Shown: one piece after another, positions 52,889 to 62,295 of the stretch | Position numbering within the stretch: the stretch's first letter is position 1 | Layout: each line of letters starts with the position of its first letter | Assembly: GCF_026967935.1 (NCBI RefSeq) | Contig: NZ_JAPVBL010000005.1 | Span: 320,994 to 384,993, forward strand | Direction: 5' to 3' | Length of the DNA: 64,000 nt | From: Modestobacter sp. VKM Ac-2982 | GTDB taxonomy: Bacteria > Actinomycetota > Actinomycetes > Mycobacteriales > Geodermatophilaceae | The notes under the pieces: generated by a model | What the model saw: only the letters and a program-made list of their open reading frames with translations | Database searches by the model: none | What the model was told of the DNA's origin: nothing | Made by a program: the position numbers and the translations under genes

Positions 52889-52982
52889 TCCACCAGCGTA
52901 GTGAAGGGACCTCCTGCCTCTCGCCACTCGCACGATCGCAGCGGGTGACGGCAGGAGACCGACGCGACACGCCAGGAGCGGT

Positions 52983-53020
52983 GTTACCGCGACGAAACAC
53001 AAGAGACACCCCGGAGCAAC
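52983..53020 (+). promoter_or_regulatory. GlnR operator upstream of glnA
   Basis: GTTAC-n6-GAAAC-n6-GACAC-n6-GCAAC, four half-sites with exact 6-base spacers. This matches the actinobacterial GlnR consensus (GTnAC-n6-GaAAC repeated) perfectly in the first pair and partially in the second. It lies just upstream of a TAACTT -10 box. Confidence 0.75.
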
Positions 53021-53030
53021 CCCGCGCTCG

Positions 53031-53036
53031 TAACTT
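53031..53036 (+). promoter_or_regulatory. glnA -10 box
   Basis: TAACTT, 11 bases after the GlnR operator, predicting a start near 53043 and a leader of about 27 bases that includes GGAGGA. Confidence 0.5.
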
Positions 53037-53069
53037 GCGGGTGGCTTTCCGTCCACTCCCGGAGGATCG

Positions 53070-54503
53070 ATGTTCAACAGTCCCGAAGAGGTCACCGCTT
53101 ACATCCGCGACAACGACGTGAAGTTCGTCGACGTCCGGTTCTGCGACCTGCCTGGCGTCATGCAGCACTTCACCATCCCCGCGGAGACCTTCGGGCCTGA
53201 CACCTTCGCCGACGGTCTGGGCTTCGACGGCTCGTCCATCCGCGGGTTCCAGGCGATCAACGAGTCCGACATGCTGCTGCTGCCCGACGCGAGCAGTGCC
53301 TACCTCGACCCGTTCCGCATCCACAAGACGCTGAACATCAACTTCTTCATCCACGACCCGATCACGCGCGAGGCCTACAGCCGCGACCCGCGCAACGTGG
53401 CGAAGAAGGCCGAGGCCTATCTGGCGGCCAGCGGCATCGCCGACACCGCGTACTTCGGCCCCGAGGCCGAGTTCTACGTCTTCGACTCGGTGCGGCACAA
53501 CACCTCGATCAACGAGGGCTACTACCACATCGACGCGGTCGAGGGCTCCTGGAACACCGGCTCGCTCACCGGCGAGAACGGCGGCCCCAACCTGGGGTAC
53601 AAGACCCGGCCCAAGGGCGGCTACTTCCCCGTCGAGCCCTACGACCACCAGAGCGACCTGCGCTCGACGATGATGGTGAACCTGGCCAACGCCGGGCTCG
53701 AGCTCGAGCGTGGTCACCACGAGGTGGGCACCGGCGGCCAGGCCGAGATCAACTACAAGTTCGACACCCTGCTGCGTTCGGCCGACAGCCTGATGCTGTT
53801 CAAGTACATCGTGAAGAACACCGCCTGGGCAGCCGGCAAGTCGGCCACCTTCATGCCGAAGCCGCTGTTCGGCGACAACGGCTCGGGCATGCACTGCCAC
53901 CAGAGCCTCTGGAAGGACGGCGAGCCGCTCTTCCACGCCGAGACCGGTTACGCGGGGCTGTCCGACATGGCCCGGCACTACATCGGTGGCCTGCTGGCCC
54001 ACGCCCCGTCACTGCTGGCCTTCACCAACCCGACGGTCAACAGCTACCACCGGCTGGTGCCCGGCTACGAGGCGCCGATCAACCTGGTCTACTCCGCGCG
54101 CAACCGCTCGGCGTGCACGCGCATCCCGATCTCCGGGGACAGCCCGAAGGCCAAGCGCATCGAGTTCCGGGTGCCCGACCCGTCGGCCAACCCCTACCTC
54201 GCCTTCTCGGCGATGCTGATGGCCGGCCTCGACGGCGTCAAGAACAAGATCGAGCCCCCGGCACCGATCGACAAGGACCTCTACGAGCTGCCGCCCGAGG
54301 AGGCCCTCGGCATCGAGAAGGTGCCGGCGTCGCTGGACGCGGTGCTCGACCGGCTCGAGGTCGACCACGACTACCTGCTCGACGGTGGCGTGTTCACCTC
54401 CGACCTGATCGAGACCTGGATCGAGTACAAGCGGGAGAACGAGATCGACCCGATCCGGCTCCGCCCGCACCCGCACGAGTTCGCGATGTACTACGACATC
54501 TGA
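53070..54503 (+). CDS. glnA: Glutamine synthetase type I
   Basis: 477 residues. Dodecameric enzyme that joins ammonia and glutamate at the cost of ATP. Signature blocks: [18 protein letters not shown], the [12 protein letters not shown] metal site, [25 protein letters not shown] site and NRSACTRIP. The adenylylation tyrosine is Tyr405 in [10 protein letters not shown], so it is a beta-type enzyme controlled by GlnE, whose gene lies 8 kb downstream. A GGAGGA site precedes the ATG. A GlnR-like operator is in front. Confidence 0.98.
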   Translation: MFNSPEEVTAYIRDNDVKFVDVRFCDLPGVMQHFTIPAETFGPDTFADGLGFDGSSIRGFQAINESDMLLLPDASSAYLDPFRIHKTLNINFFIHDPITREAYSRDPRNVAKKAEAYLAASGIADTAYFGPEAEFYVFDSVRHNTSINEGYYHIDAVEGSWNTGSLTGENGGPNLGYKTRPKGGYFPVEPYDHQSDLRSTMMVNLANAGLELERGHHEVGTGGQAEINYKFDTLLRSADSLMLFKYIVKNTAWAAGKSATFMPKPLFGDNGSGMHCHQSLWKDGEPLFHAETGYAGLSDMARHYIGGLLAHAPSLLAFTNPTVNSYHRLVPGYEAPINLVYSARNRSACTRIPISGDSPKAKRIEFRVPDPSANPYLAFSAMLMAGLDGVKNKIEPPAPIDKDLYELPPEEALGIEKVPASLDAVLDRLEVDHDYLLDGGVFTSDLIETWIEYKRENEIDPIRLRPHPHEFAMYYDI

Positions 54504-54541
54504 TCGACGGGGCCGTCACCGGCCCTGAGCTGCACGGCAGT

Positions 54542-54574
54542 GCCGCCCCCGCCGGGTCTCCCGGCGGGGGCGGC
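54542..54574 (+). terminator. glnA terminator
   Basis: Perfect 15-bp stem GCCGCCCCCGCCGGG with a 3-base loop, 38 bases after the stop. Confidence 0.85.
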
Positions 54575-54601
54575 CCTGTTCGTGGGGCCATCTCGAACCG
54601 C

Positions 54602-55828
54602 TCATCCGGCGGGGACGTGCACCGCCGGGGTCCGGGCGCGCGGGACCTGCACCGTCGGTGCGGCGACCGCGGCCCCGGGGTGCTCGGGACGCCCGAAGTG
54701 CCAGCCCTGCCCGAGGTCCACCCCCAGGCCGCGGAGCGCCGCCGCCTCGGGAGCGGTCTCGACGCCCTCGGCCACCACACCCGCCCCGCAGCCGTGCCCG
54801 AACTCGACGAGAGAGGCGACCAGCCGGGTGAGCACCGGGTCGGCGTCGACCCCGGAGACGATGCTGCGGTCCAGCTTGATCACGTCCGGTGCGGTGATGA
54901 CGATGTGCCGCAGCGAGGAGAACCCGGCACCGACGTCGTCGATGGCCAGGCGCATCCCACGAGCCCGGAACGGGCTCAGCACGGCGGCCAGGGCGGCGTA
55001 GTCGGCCACCTGGTCGTGCTCGGAGAGCTCGAGCAGCACCCGGTCCAGCGGCAGGGTCTCCATCAGGGCCGCGAACCCCGGCTCCAGGAGCGTCGCCGGG
55101 GAGATGTTCATCGCGACGTACCCCTCGACGACGCCCAGGTGGTCCGCCGCCCGGTGCAGCGCCAGCAGTTCCAGCTCGTGCCCCAGCCCGACGCTGTGCG
55201 CCTCCTCGAAGCACACGTCCGGCGCCTTCCCCCACGATGCGGGGAACCGGCTGAGCGCCTCGGACCCGACCCGCAGCCCGGTGGCCAGGTCGACGATGGG
55301 CTGCAGCAGGACGACCGGCCCCCCGTCGGAGACCACCGGCTCCAGTCGGCCCAGCAGCTCACTGCGCCGCTCCCGCTCGCGCACCGAGGGCTCGATGAGC
55401 ACGGCGGCCGCCGAGGCGAGCACGGTCATCAACGACTGGTCCCGCTTGGTCAGCCCCTTGTCCGTGGTGAGACCGGCGGCGCAGAAGGTGCCGTAGAGCT
55501 CGCCGTCGCTGAGCACGACGGGCACGGAGACGAAGCTGCGGATCCTCGGCAGCCGGGCGGCCGGCAACGCCATCGCCACCGGGTGCTGCCGGACGTCGGG
55601 GATCACCGCCGGCAGCTCGCCGTCCAGGATGGCCTGGCAGAAGGTGGTCTCCTGGCGCTGCTGATTGCCCTCCTGGAACAGGAAGGGCACCGATGACTCG
55701 ACGACCTCCAGGTGCTGCGTCGTCCCGTCCAGCCGGCTGAGGAAGGCCACGGAGAGCTGCAGCGACTCCTTCGCGGTCCGGAGCAGCTCGGCGACCTTCT
55801 GGTCGGCTTCCGACCGTCTCTTCTTCAC
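54602..55828 (-). CDS. GAF-EAL c-di-GMP phosphodiesterase
   Basis: 408 residues. An N-terminal GAF sensor domain (about 10-150: LQLSVAFLSRLDG, TTFCQAILDGELPAVIPD, GELYGTFCAAGL) is joined to an EAL domain (about 165-385). All metal and catalytic residues I know are kept: the GSEALSRF Glu, Asn in MNISP, LLELSEHD, the Asp pair in AIDDVGAGFSSL, IKLDRS, VAEGVET and QGWHFGRP. It therefore should cleave c-di-GMP in response to a small ligand. GTG at 55828 sits 5 bases after AGGAG; a GTG two codons upstream abuts it. No membrane segment. Confidence 0.92.
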   Translation of the reverse strand: MKKRRSEADQKVAELLRTAKESLQLSVAFLSRLDGTTQHLEVVESSVPFLFQEGNQQRQETTFCQAILDGELPAVIPDVRQHPVAMALPAARLPRIRSFVSVPVVLSDGELYGTFCAAGLTTDKGLTKRDQSLMTVLASAAAVLIEPSVRERERRSELLGRLEPVVSDGGPVVLLQPIVDLATGLRVGSEALSRFPASWGKAPDVCFEEAHSVGLGHELELLALHRAADHLGVVEGYVAMNISPATLLEPGFAALMETLPLDRVLLELSEHDQVADYAALAAVLSPFRARGMRLAIDDVGAGFSSLRHIVITAPDVIKLDRSIVSGVDADPVLTRLVASLVEFGHGCGAGVVAEGVETAPEAAALRGLGVDLGQGWHFGRPEHPGAAVAAPTVQVPRARTPAVHVPAG

Positions 55829-55934
55829 GTTCACTCCTCGTGGCCTGTGCCCGTCTCATCGGTCGCCCTCGACCCGAGCTCAAGCTCCTCACCCGAAGGG
55901 GTCAGACCGGGGATCGACGGGCACTGGAGACCGC

Positions 55935-56768
55935 ATGGACCTTCCGATCGGAGAGACCCAGCTCATCCCCGTCGGCGACAGCCCGATGAACGTCTGGACG
56001 GCCGGTGACGACGGCCCCACCGTCCTGTTCGTCCACGGCATCCCGACCAACCACCGGCTCTGGTGGGACGTCGTCCCGGCCGTGGCCCAGCGGGCCCGGG
56101 TGCTGGCCGTGGACATGGCCGGCTACGGCGACTCCCCCGCTCCCGACGGCCAGCCGGTGGACCTCGCCGCCCAGGCCGCCCGGTTGCTCGGCCTGCTCGA
56201 CGCCCTGGACCTGGACCGGGTCATCGTGGTGGGGCACGACCTCGGTGGCGGCGTCGCGCAGATCCTCGCCACGACGGCGAGCACACGCATCGCCGGCCTG
56301 GGCGTCGTCGACGGGGTCTGCTACGACGCGTGGCCGGTGCCGCTGGTGCGGGCGATGAAGGCCGGCTGGCCACTGGTCCGCCAGCTGCCCCCCGCAGCCC
56401 TGGGGACGGCGTTGCGGCCGGCGCTGCGCACGCTGTTCGCCCACCAGGAGCGCGCGACGCCCTTCCTGGACCGGTTCGTCGAGCCGTGGGAGCGGCCGGA
56501 CGGGCCCCGGCTGCTGAGCCGGCACCTCCGCTCCCTGGACTCCGTCTACACCCAGACGGTGGCCCCGTTCCTGTCGCGCCTGACCGTCCCGGCCGAGGTG
56601 GTGTGGGGCCGGCAGGACCACCAGATGAAGCCCGAGCACGGCCAGCGGCTGGCCGACGACCTGCCCGGTGCCCGGCTCACCTGGGTCGACGACGCCAGCC
56701 ACTTCGTGCCGGCCGACCGCCCCGACGTGGTCGCCGAGGCGGTCCTGCGGTTGGTCGACCGCGCCTGA
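55935..56768 (+). CDS. Alpha/beta hydrolase with Asp nucleophile
   Basis: 277 residues. The nucleophile elbow is VGHDLGGGVAQ, with Asp instead of Ser, as in haloalkane dehalogenases and epoxide hydrolases; oxyanion-side VLFVHGIPTNHRLWWDV, the acid in GRQDHQMKP and the His in DDASHFVPADRPD complete the triad. Substrate unknown; epoxide hydrolysis is the simplest guess. Divergent from the GAF-EAL gene. A 13-bp terminator follows. Confidence 0.88.
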   Translation: MDLPIGETQLIPVGDSPMNVWTAGDDGPTVLFVHGIPTNHRLWWDVVPAVAQRARVLAVDMAGYGDSPAPDGQPVDLAAQAARLLGLLDALDLDRVIVVGHDLGGGVAQILATTASTRIAGLGVVDGVCYDAWPVPLVRAMKAGWPLVRQLPPAALGTALRPALRTLFAHQERATPFLDRFVEPWERPDGPRLLSRHLRSLDSVYTQTVAPFLSRLTVPAEVVWGRQDHQMKPEHGQRLADDLPGARLTWVDDASHFVPADRPDVVAEAVLRLVDRA

Positions 56769-56781
56769 GCCCGCACGGAGA

Positions 56782-56811
56782 ACGGCCCGCCTCCTCGCGG
56801 AGGCGGGCCGT
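56782..56811. terminator. Bidirectional terminator
   Basis: ACGGCCCGCCTCC and complement (13 bp) around TCGC, between convergent hydrolase and AMIN-repeat genes. Confidence 0.85.
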
Positions 56812-56842
56812 CACCCGACTGCTGGCCAGCCCGTTCTGTGGA

Positions 56843-58402
56843 TCAACCCTGGTTGCCGACCGTGATGTCCAGGGTGTGCACCATGTGGTCGAGGACGCGG
56901 ACGTTCCGCTCGTAGTCGAACTCCGGCAGCCCGACGGTGTTCGCCACCAGCGTGGCCGGGCCGTCCGCCCCACCGGCACCCAGGTCGATCAGGTACGTGG
57001 TGATCGGGGTGCCCTCCGGCCACAGGCCCTCACCGGTCGAGGTCCGCTGGACCCGGACGCCCTGCCGCCCGTCGACGATGGTGCCGCTGCGGCTCTCCTC
57101 GGCGCCCTCCTGCGGTGCGCTGGCCCGGGCGTACGGGACCGGCTCCACCGAGGTGGAGATCGGCGCCGTCCGGACGTCGGTCCCCTCGGTCAGGGTGAAC
57201 GGCTCGGGAGCGAACCGGGAGCAGGGCGGCAGCACGTCACCGGCGTTGGTCGACCAGGACCCGGGGTAGCTGATCGCGAAGCCGTCCGGGTGCTCGCACC
57301 GGTTGCCGAGGTCGACCGGCGACAGCCCGTCCTGGGCCAGCACGTCGACGACGATCCGCTGCGGCGAGGAGAGCCGGGACACCGCGAACGGCCGCTCCGC
57401 GTCGAGCCCGGCGAAGAACGTGTACTGGCCCTCGAAGAGGGTGTCCTCCACCAGGGCCTGCAGGGCCGAGGCCCCGGGCACCTGCTGCCGATCGGGGCCG
57501 TCCCAGGGCTGCACGCCCTCCGGGGCGTCGGCGGGGAGTGCGATGTTGGTCAGGGTGATGCCCAGGACAGCGTCCCCCGGCACGTCGACGGGCGCACCGG
57601 AGCCCTGTGCGCGCGGGTCGTCGGTGTACCCGATCCGCCAGCCGGCCTCCCCCTCACCGGCGACCTCGAACACCATCCGGTCGAAGCCGGGGTGGGCCCC
57701 CAACCGGACGTCGGTGACCACCACCGGCTCCCCGGTCCCGGCGACCACGGAGTCCGCAACGTCCCCGGCCCCGACGGGCTCGATCGACTCCGCCGGCTCG
57801 TGGTGCAGGTCCACGACCAGCCGGGTCGGGTCCTCCAGCATCGCCACGCCGAAGGGCACGCGCTGGTCCAGCCCGATCGTCCAGGCCAACTGGCCCTCGA
57901 AGTCGCCGGTCTCGACCACCTCGGTGACGACGCCGCCGTCGGATGGGGCGACCCGGTCGGGACCGGTGTAGGTCTCCCGCGGCTCGGAGCCGGACAGGTC
58001 CACGCCGCTGGCGGGCGCGACCCGCACCTCGAGGAACGCCTGACCGGGCACCGCGATCTCGGCGCCGGAGCCGTCCTCGGTGATCGGGGGCTCGACGTAG
58101 GACACCCGGTAACCGGGCACCGCGTCCCCGGCGAACTCCAGGACCACGCGGTCGAAGCCGTCGTGCCCAGCGGTCCGCACGTCGGTCAGGTGGGCCGTCG
58201 GCCCGGTCACGGCAGGGAAGTCACCTGCCTGCACCGGGTCGGTGCCCGGCGTGCCCACGGGTCGGAGGCCCGTCGGCGGCGCCGGCTCCCCGGCGGACGG
58301 CGCCGGGGTGGGTGGTGCGGCCGGCGGTGCGGTGGTGGCACCGCCCACCAGCCCGCTGGTCGCGAGCAGCGCGGCGGAGGAGAGCGCGAGGAAGGTTCTC
58401 AT
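56843..58402 (-). CDS. Secreted protein with two AMIN-like repeats
   Basis: 519 residues. A signal peptide ([20 protein letters not shown]) is followed by a Pro/Ala linker. Two related units of about 140 residues come next; each has a DVR...G-H-x-G-F-D-R-x-V block ([14 protein letters not shown] and [14 protein letters not shown]), a GYRVSYV/GWRIGYT strand, and a closing strand ([24 protein letters not shown]). These resemble the actinobacterial AMIN-like domain, thought to bind the envelope. The last 150 residues ([15 protein letters not shown], with two Cys) are an unidentified domain. A structured leader candidate precedes the ATG. Confidence 0.82.
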   Translation of the reverse strand: MRTFLALSSAALLATSGLVGGATTAPPAAPPTPAPSAGEPAPPTGLRPVGTPGTDPVQAGDFPAVTGPTAHLTDVRTAGHDGFDRVVLEFAGDAVPGYRVSYVEPPITEDGSGAEIAVPGQAFLEVRVAPASGVDLSGSEPRETYTGPDRVAPSDGGVVTEVVETGDFEGQLAWTIGLDQRVPFGVAMLEDPTRLVVDLHHEPAESIEPVGAGDVADSVVAGTGEPVVVTDVRLGAHPGFDRMVFEVAGEGEAGWRIGYTDDPRAQGSGAPVDVPGDAVLGITLTNIALPADAPEGVQPWDGPDRQQVPGASALQALVEDTLFEGQYTFFAGLDAERPFAVSRLSSPQRIVVDVLAQDGLSPVDLGNRCEHPDGFAISYPGSWSTNAGDVLPPCSRFAPEPFTLTEGTDVRTAPISTSVEPVPYARASAPQEGAEESRSGTIVDGRQGVRVQRTSTGEGLWPEGTPITTYLIDLGAGGADGPATLVANTVGLPEFDYERNVRVLDHMVHTLDITVGNQG

Positions 58403-58410
58403 GAGACAGA

Positions 58411-58487
58411 CCCCGATCCGATCGTGGTTGTTTCGTCCATGTCCTGTGGCCCTTGCCACTCGACATGGCCGCAAACGTGGATCGGGG
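58411..58487 (-). promoter_or_regulatory. Candidate structured leader RNA of the AMIN-repeat gene
   Basis: CCCCGATCC and GGATCGGGG form a 9-bp closing stem around about 60 bases. Inside, CCATGTC-GA-GTGG-loop-CCAC-AG-GACATGG (58437-58468) makes a nested hairpin whose internal loop is GA opposite AG, the arrangement that forms tandem sheared pairs. The 3' edge ends 8 bases before the start codon. No known riboswitch class recognised. Confidence 0.45.
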
Positions 58488-58664
58488 ACGGTCTCGGGGG
58501 CGGCCGGACGGGCGGCACACGACCGAGTTGCCCCCCGGCTCAACTGCCGCCGAGACCTGCCGACGTCCATGACGAGCTGGGCCGACCGCTGTCGGGGTCC
58601 GGGCAGCTCAGCACGCCGCCGCGAGCCCGACTCGCCAGCGCCCAGCCTGCGATGGAGGACATGG

Positions 58665-59720
58665 ATGAGGCGGCGCACCAGCACCCCGGTCACGAACGGC
58701 GTCGACGTGGGGCACATGCCCCGCGACGTCGAGGCCGTAGAGGCCGTGATCGCCCGCCTCGACCAGGGCGTCACCGACGAGCCCCAGGCCCACCGGGTGG
58801 TCATCGAGACGCTCGTCCACGAGCTCGGCATCGCCTACGGTGCGGCGTGGCTGGCCGGTGACGGCGGTGTCTTCCACCTGACCCACGAGTCCGGCCCCCT
58901 GGCACCGACCATCGCCGCGGGCTTCGGCGGCCAGGCGCTGCAGATGACCGCCTCCGACGGCTACGGCGGCGAGGCGATCCGCACCAAGAGGGCGCTGGTG
59001 ACCGATGGGAACAGTGACCCGCGGACGTGCCTGCGCTGGGCTGCGGCGCTCACCGCCGGCGCCACGGCCGGGGTCAAGTCCGGCGTGTGCTTCCCGCTGG
59101 TGGTCGGTGGCCGGGTCGTCGGCACGATGGACTTCTTCGTCACCTCGACGATCGAGCTGTCCGAGTCCCGCCGCTCGGCGCTGCGGAACGTGCAGCAACT
59201 GGTGTCGCAGCGACTCGACGTGCTGCGCCGCACGGAGGAGTCGGCGGAGAACGCCCGCGAGCTGCTGGACACCGTCTCCCGGCTCCGGGAGGCCGCGCAC
59301 GACGCCGGCCGGGTGGCCGAGAGCGCGGTCAGCCAGGCGTCCACGATGACCACCGAGGTCGAGGCGCTGGACGAGGCCTCGGCCGCCGTCGGCGAGGTGA
59401 TCCGGATCATCTCCGGCATCGCCGACCAGACCAACCTGCTGGCGCTGAACGCCACCATCGAGGCGGCCCGCGCCGGCGAGCTGGGCAAGGGCTTCGCGGT
59501 CGTGGCCAGCGAGGTCAAGGACCTCGCCCGGGAGACCGCCAACGCGACGCAGAAGGTGTCCGACCAGATCGCCGGGATCCAGGCGAGCAGCAAGGCGGTC
59601 GCCGACGGCATCCACACCACCGGGGAGATCATCGGTCAGCTGGACGCCGTCCAGCCCCGGATCGGCGAGGTGCTGGAGGAGCAGGCCCGGATGGCCTCCG
59701 CCTTCGACCAGCACGTCTGA
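58665..59720 (+). CDS. Cytosolic GAF-domain methyl-accepting chemotaxis protein
   Basis: 351 residues with no membrane segment. GAF domain at about 40-170 ([35 protein letters not shown]), then the MCP signalling helices ending with the conserved hairpin [20 protein letters not shown], followed by [20 protein letters not shown]. The ATG has GGAGG 6 bases upstream. No other chemotaxis gene is in the window, so its kinase partner must be elsewhere. It may sense a cytosolic ligand or redox state; the GAF ligand is unknown. Confidence 0.9.
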   Translation: MRRRTSTPVTNGVDVGHMPRDVEAVEAVIARLDQGVTDEPQAHRVVIETLVHELGIAYGAAWLAGDGGVFHLTHESGPLAPTIAAGFGGQALQMTASDGYGGEAIRTKRALVTDGNSDPRTCLRWAAALTAGATAGVKSGVCFPLVVGGRVVGTMDFFVTSTIELSESRRSALRNVQQLVSQRLDVLRRTEESAENARELLDTVSRLREAAHDAGRVAESAVSQASTMTTEVEALDEASAAVGEVIRIISGIADQTNLLALNATIEAARAGELGKGFAVVASEVKDLARETANATQKVSDQIAGIQASSKAVADGIHTTGEIIGQLDAVQPRIGEVLEEQARMASAFDQHV

Positions 59721-59826
59721 CCTCGCAGCACGCCGGGCTCCGCACCTCCCGCGAGGTACGGGGACCGTCAGCAGATGGCGCACCACCGATCCGTCCCGGG
59801 AGGTTCCGGACGGCGGCCGGCTGGGC

Positions 59827-60852
59827 ATGACCGGACCCATGCGCCTTCCCAAGCCACGGGGCCCCGTCAGTGCCGCGCTGTGCGCGGACCTCGCCGCCGG
59901 GGCGACCCTCAGCACCCGCACGCTGGCCGCGGCCGAGGGGCTGGCCGCCTCGGCGGTCGACCCGCTGACCGACGACGACCTCCAGCTGACCCTGGCCATC
60001 TGCTACGAGCTGCACTACCGCGGCTTCGACGAGGTGGACGACGCCTGGGAGTGGGACCCGGAGCTGCTGCGACTGCGCGCCGTGCTCGAGCAGCGGCACC
60101 TGGCCGCGCTGCGGGCCCTGGTCACGCCCCTCGAGGTCACCGACGCACCGGTGGACCAGCAGCTCAGCGCCGTGATCGCGGCCGACGACGGCCCGTCGCT
60201 GTCCAGGTACCTGGCCAAGCACGGCACCCGCGAGCAGTGGCAGGAGTACCTCACGCTGCGGTCGGTCTACCACCTCAAGGAGGGCGACCCGCACACCTGG
60301 GCCATCCCGCGGATCAGCGGGCGGGCCAAGGCGGCGATGGTGGAGATCCAGGCCGACGAGTACGGCGGCGGGTCGGCCGAGCGGATGCACAGCCAGCTGT
60401 TCGCCGGGATGATGGCCGACCTCGGCCTGGACACCGGCTACGGCGCCCTCTGGGACGACGCCCCCGCGGTGGCGTTCACCTCGGTCAACACCATGTCGCT
60501 GTTCGGGCTGCACCGCCGGTTCCGGGGCGCGTGCCTCGGCCACCTGGCCGCGGTGGAGATGACCTCCTCGGAGCCCAGCCGCCGCTACTCCTCCGGGCTG
60601 CGGCGCCTCGGGTTCGGCGAGCAGACCAGCGTCTTCTACGACGAGCACGTGGAGGCCGACGCCGTCCACGAGCAGATCGCCTCGGTCGACATGTGCGGGT
60701 CGCTGGTGGCCGAGGACCCGTCGCTGGCCGCCGACGTCCTGTTCGGTGCGCAGTGCTCGCTGGCGCTGGACGGTCTCACCGCCGAGCACCTGCTGGGCGC
60801 CTGGGAGGCCGGCCGCTCCGGCCTGCGCGAGGGTGACCCGGTCGCCGCCTGA
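59827..60852 (+). CDS. Iron-containing redox enzyme family (heme-oxygenase-like diiron)
   Basis: 341 residues. All-helical protein with the hallmark EIQADEYGGGSAERMHSQLF, which carries carboxylate and His ligands of a heme-oxygenase-like di-metal site. Upstream YELHYRGFDEVDDAWEW and downstream RRFRGACLGHLAAVEMTSSEP and YDEHVEADAVHE supply further Glu/His. Actinobacterial members often stand near CDGSH Fe-S protein genes, and one is 1.4 kb away here. The reaction is unknown; oxidative cleavage or desaturation would fit the fold. The ATG was taken as the first in frame after the intergenic region. Confidence 0.85.
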   Translation: MTGPMRLPKPRGPVSAALCADLAAGATLSTRTLAAAEGLAASAVDPLTDDDLQLTLAICYELHYRGFDEVDDAWEWDPELLRLRAVLEQRHLAALRALVTPLEVTDAPVDQQLSAVIAADDGPSLSRYLAKHGTREQWQEYLTLRSVYHLKEGDPHTWAIPRISGRAKAAMVEIQADEYGGGSAERMHSQLFAGMMADLGLDTGYGALWDDAPAVAFTSVNTMSLFGLHRRFRGACLGHLAAVEMTSSEPSRRYSSGLRRLGFGEQTSVFYDEHVEADAVHEQIASVDMCGSLVAEDPSLAADVLFGAQCSLALDGLTAEHLLGAWEAGRSGLREGDPVAA

Positions 60853-60855
60853 AGA

Positions 60856-60923
60856 AGGACCCCCTCGCCCCCCACCACTCGCGAGCTCGCGGCGGGCCCC
60901 TGCGAGGGGGCCGAGGGGGTCCT
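60856..60923. terminator. Bidirectional terminator between convergent genes
   Basis: AGGACCCCCTCG and its complement (12 bp) close a loop of 44 bases with further GC-rich pairing inside. It lies 3 bases after one stop and 3 before the other. Confidence 0.7.
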
Positions 60924-60926
60924 CCG

Positions 60927-62189
60927 TCAGCGGAGGCCGAAGACCGACAGCGAGCCGTCGTCCTCGTTGCTGGTGACGAACAGCCCGCGGGACGGGATGG
61001 CCAGCAGCCCCTCGGGGGCGTCGCCGACGGGCAGCACCTGGAGCAGCTCCGGCGCGGCATCGCGGTCGGTGTCGTAGACCAGCACGGCATCCCCGCGCTC
61101 GGCACCGATGAACGTGTAGTCGACGCCGCGCATGCGGGCGACCTCGGCGCCCTCGAACTCCGCGCCCTTGTCGTCGCTGCGACCGTCCGGGTAGGCGCCG
61201 ACGGCCGCGAGCGCCCGCTCGGCGGAGCCACCGCTGCTGTGCAGCACCGTGCCGTCCTGCGCGAACACCGTCCAGCCGCGGCCACCGGCGGGCTCCTCGG
61301 CCAGGTCGCCCTCGTCGGCGGTGACCAGGTTGCCGCGCAGCGTCCACTGCACGGTGTCCGGCTCACGCGGGGCGACCAGCGGGTCGTCGAAGGCGATGAC
61401 GTCGTCGTCGACGGTGTCGGCGTCGGAGCGGGTGACCGTGCCGGCCGAGAACGAGCTGACCACCTGGCGGCGGGCCAGGTCGACCAGCGCGACGGCGTTG
61501 TTCTCCTGGAGGGTGACGGCGGCGATGTCCCGGCCGTCGACGTCGACGAACTCCGGCTCCGGGTCGTCGGCGAAGACCGCACCCGGCAGCCCGGTCAGCT
61601 CCACCCGGCCCACCGTCCACGCGCTCACCGGACCGCGCAGGTCCACCACCGAGAGGAAGCCGGCCGGCAGCTGCGGGAGGCCGCCCTCCACGTCCCCGAC
61701 CTCGATGTCCTCGTCGCGCTGGTTCTCGATCGCGATCGCCGCGAAGACGCCGCTGGGGCCGACGTCGATCGAGTCGGGCTGACCGCCCAGGTCGATGGTG
61801 CGCACGATCGCCCGCCGCGGCAGGTCGACGACCGCCAGGTGGCCCGAGGGCCGGGTCAGGTCGGTGGTGGTGTCGACCGCGACCAGGGCGTACCGGGCGC
61901 TGGAGGTGACGGTGACCGAGGTCGGCGAGCCCCCCACGTCGATGGCCCCCCGGTCCCGCGGCGCGCTGGGGTCGCTCAGGTCGACCAACCCGATCCGGCC
62001 GAGCTCGGAGTCGGTGTAGACGACCGTCCGCCCGTCCGGGGTGGCCGAGATGATCTCGGCGACCTCCCCTGCCACGGGGAACGTGGCCAGCGGCGTGAAG
62101 GTGCGTGCCGGTGCGGCTGCGGCCGGGCCGGCGGCGGCCAGCAGGGCGAGCGCGCTGAGCGAGAGCACGGCGGTGACGGGACGGAGCAC
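60927..62189 (-). CDS. Secreted beta-propeller protein, short form of a phytase-like family
   Basis: 420 residues. Signal peptide (VTAVLSLSALALLAAAGPAAAA region) then a seven-bladed-propeller pattern of repeats such as PDGRTVVYTDSE, GGSPTSVTVTSSARYALVAVD and GGQPDSIDVGPSG. I recognise it as the N-terminal half of an actinobacterial family (choice-of-anchor/phytase-like) whose members usually continue for about 300 more residues with an esterase-like phytase domain. Here the stop comes directly after SLSVFGLR, and a terminator follows, so this copy is short by design or truncation. GAGG lies 6 bases before the GTG. A CAGGGTCG inverted repeat stands 23 bases upstream. Confidence 0.78.
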   Translation of the reverse strand: MLRPVTAVLSLSALALLAAAGPAAAAPARTFTPLATFPVAGEVAEIISATPDGRTVVYTDSELGRIGLVDLSDPSAPRDRGAIDVGGSPTSVTVTSSARYALVAVDTTTDLTRPSGHLAVVDLPRRAIVRTIDLGGQPDSIDVGPSGVFAAIAIENQRDEDIEVGDVEGGLPQLPAGFLSVVDLRGPVSAWTVGRVELTGLPGAVFADDPEPEFVDVDGRDIAAVTLQENNAVALVDLARRQVVSSFSAGTVTRSDADTVDDDVIAFDDPLVAPREPDTVQWTLRGNLVTADEGDLAEEPAGGRGWTVFAQDGTVLHSSGGSAERALAAVGAYPDGRSDDKGAEFEGAEVARMRGVDYTFIGAERGDAVLVYDTDRDAAPELLQVLPVGDAPEGLLAIPSRGLFVTSNEDDGSLSVFGLR

Positions 62190-62211
62190 GGGCCACCTCA
62201 GGAGTTCGGGT

Positions 62212-62230
62212 CAGGGTCGCCCCGACCCTG
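62212..62230. promoter_or_regulatory. Inverted repeat before the propeller gene
   Basis: CAGGGTCG-CCC-CGACCCTG, 8-bp arms, 23 bases upstream of the GTG start of the minus-strand propeller gene; possible operator. Confidence 0.35.
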
Positions 62231-62295
62231 GTACGCCCGCACGGCCAGCAGGTGACCCACCGGCGAACAGGCGGTGGACCGGGGCCGACGTCCGC

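Noticed and set aside
59721-59826. Hairpin ACCTCCCG...CGGGAGGT before the diiron-type enzyme as a riboswitch
   Set aside because: One 8-bp long-range pairing in very GC-rich DNA with no further structure I can support.
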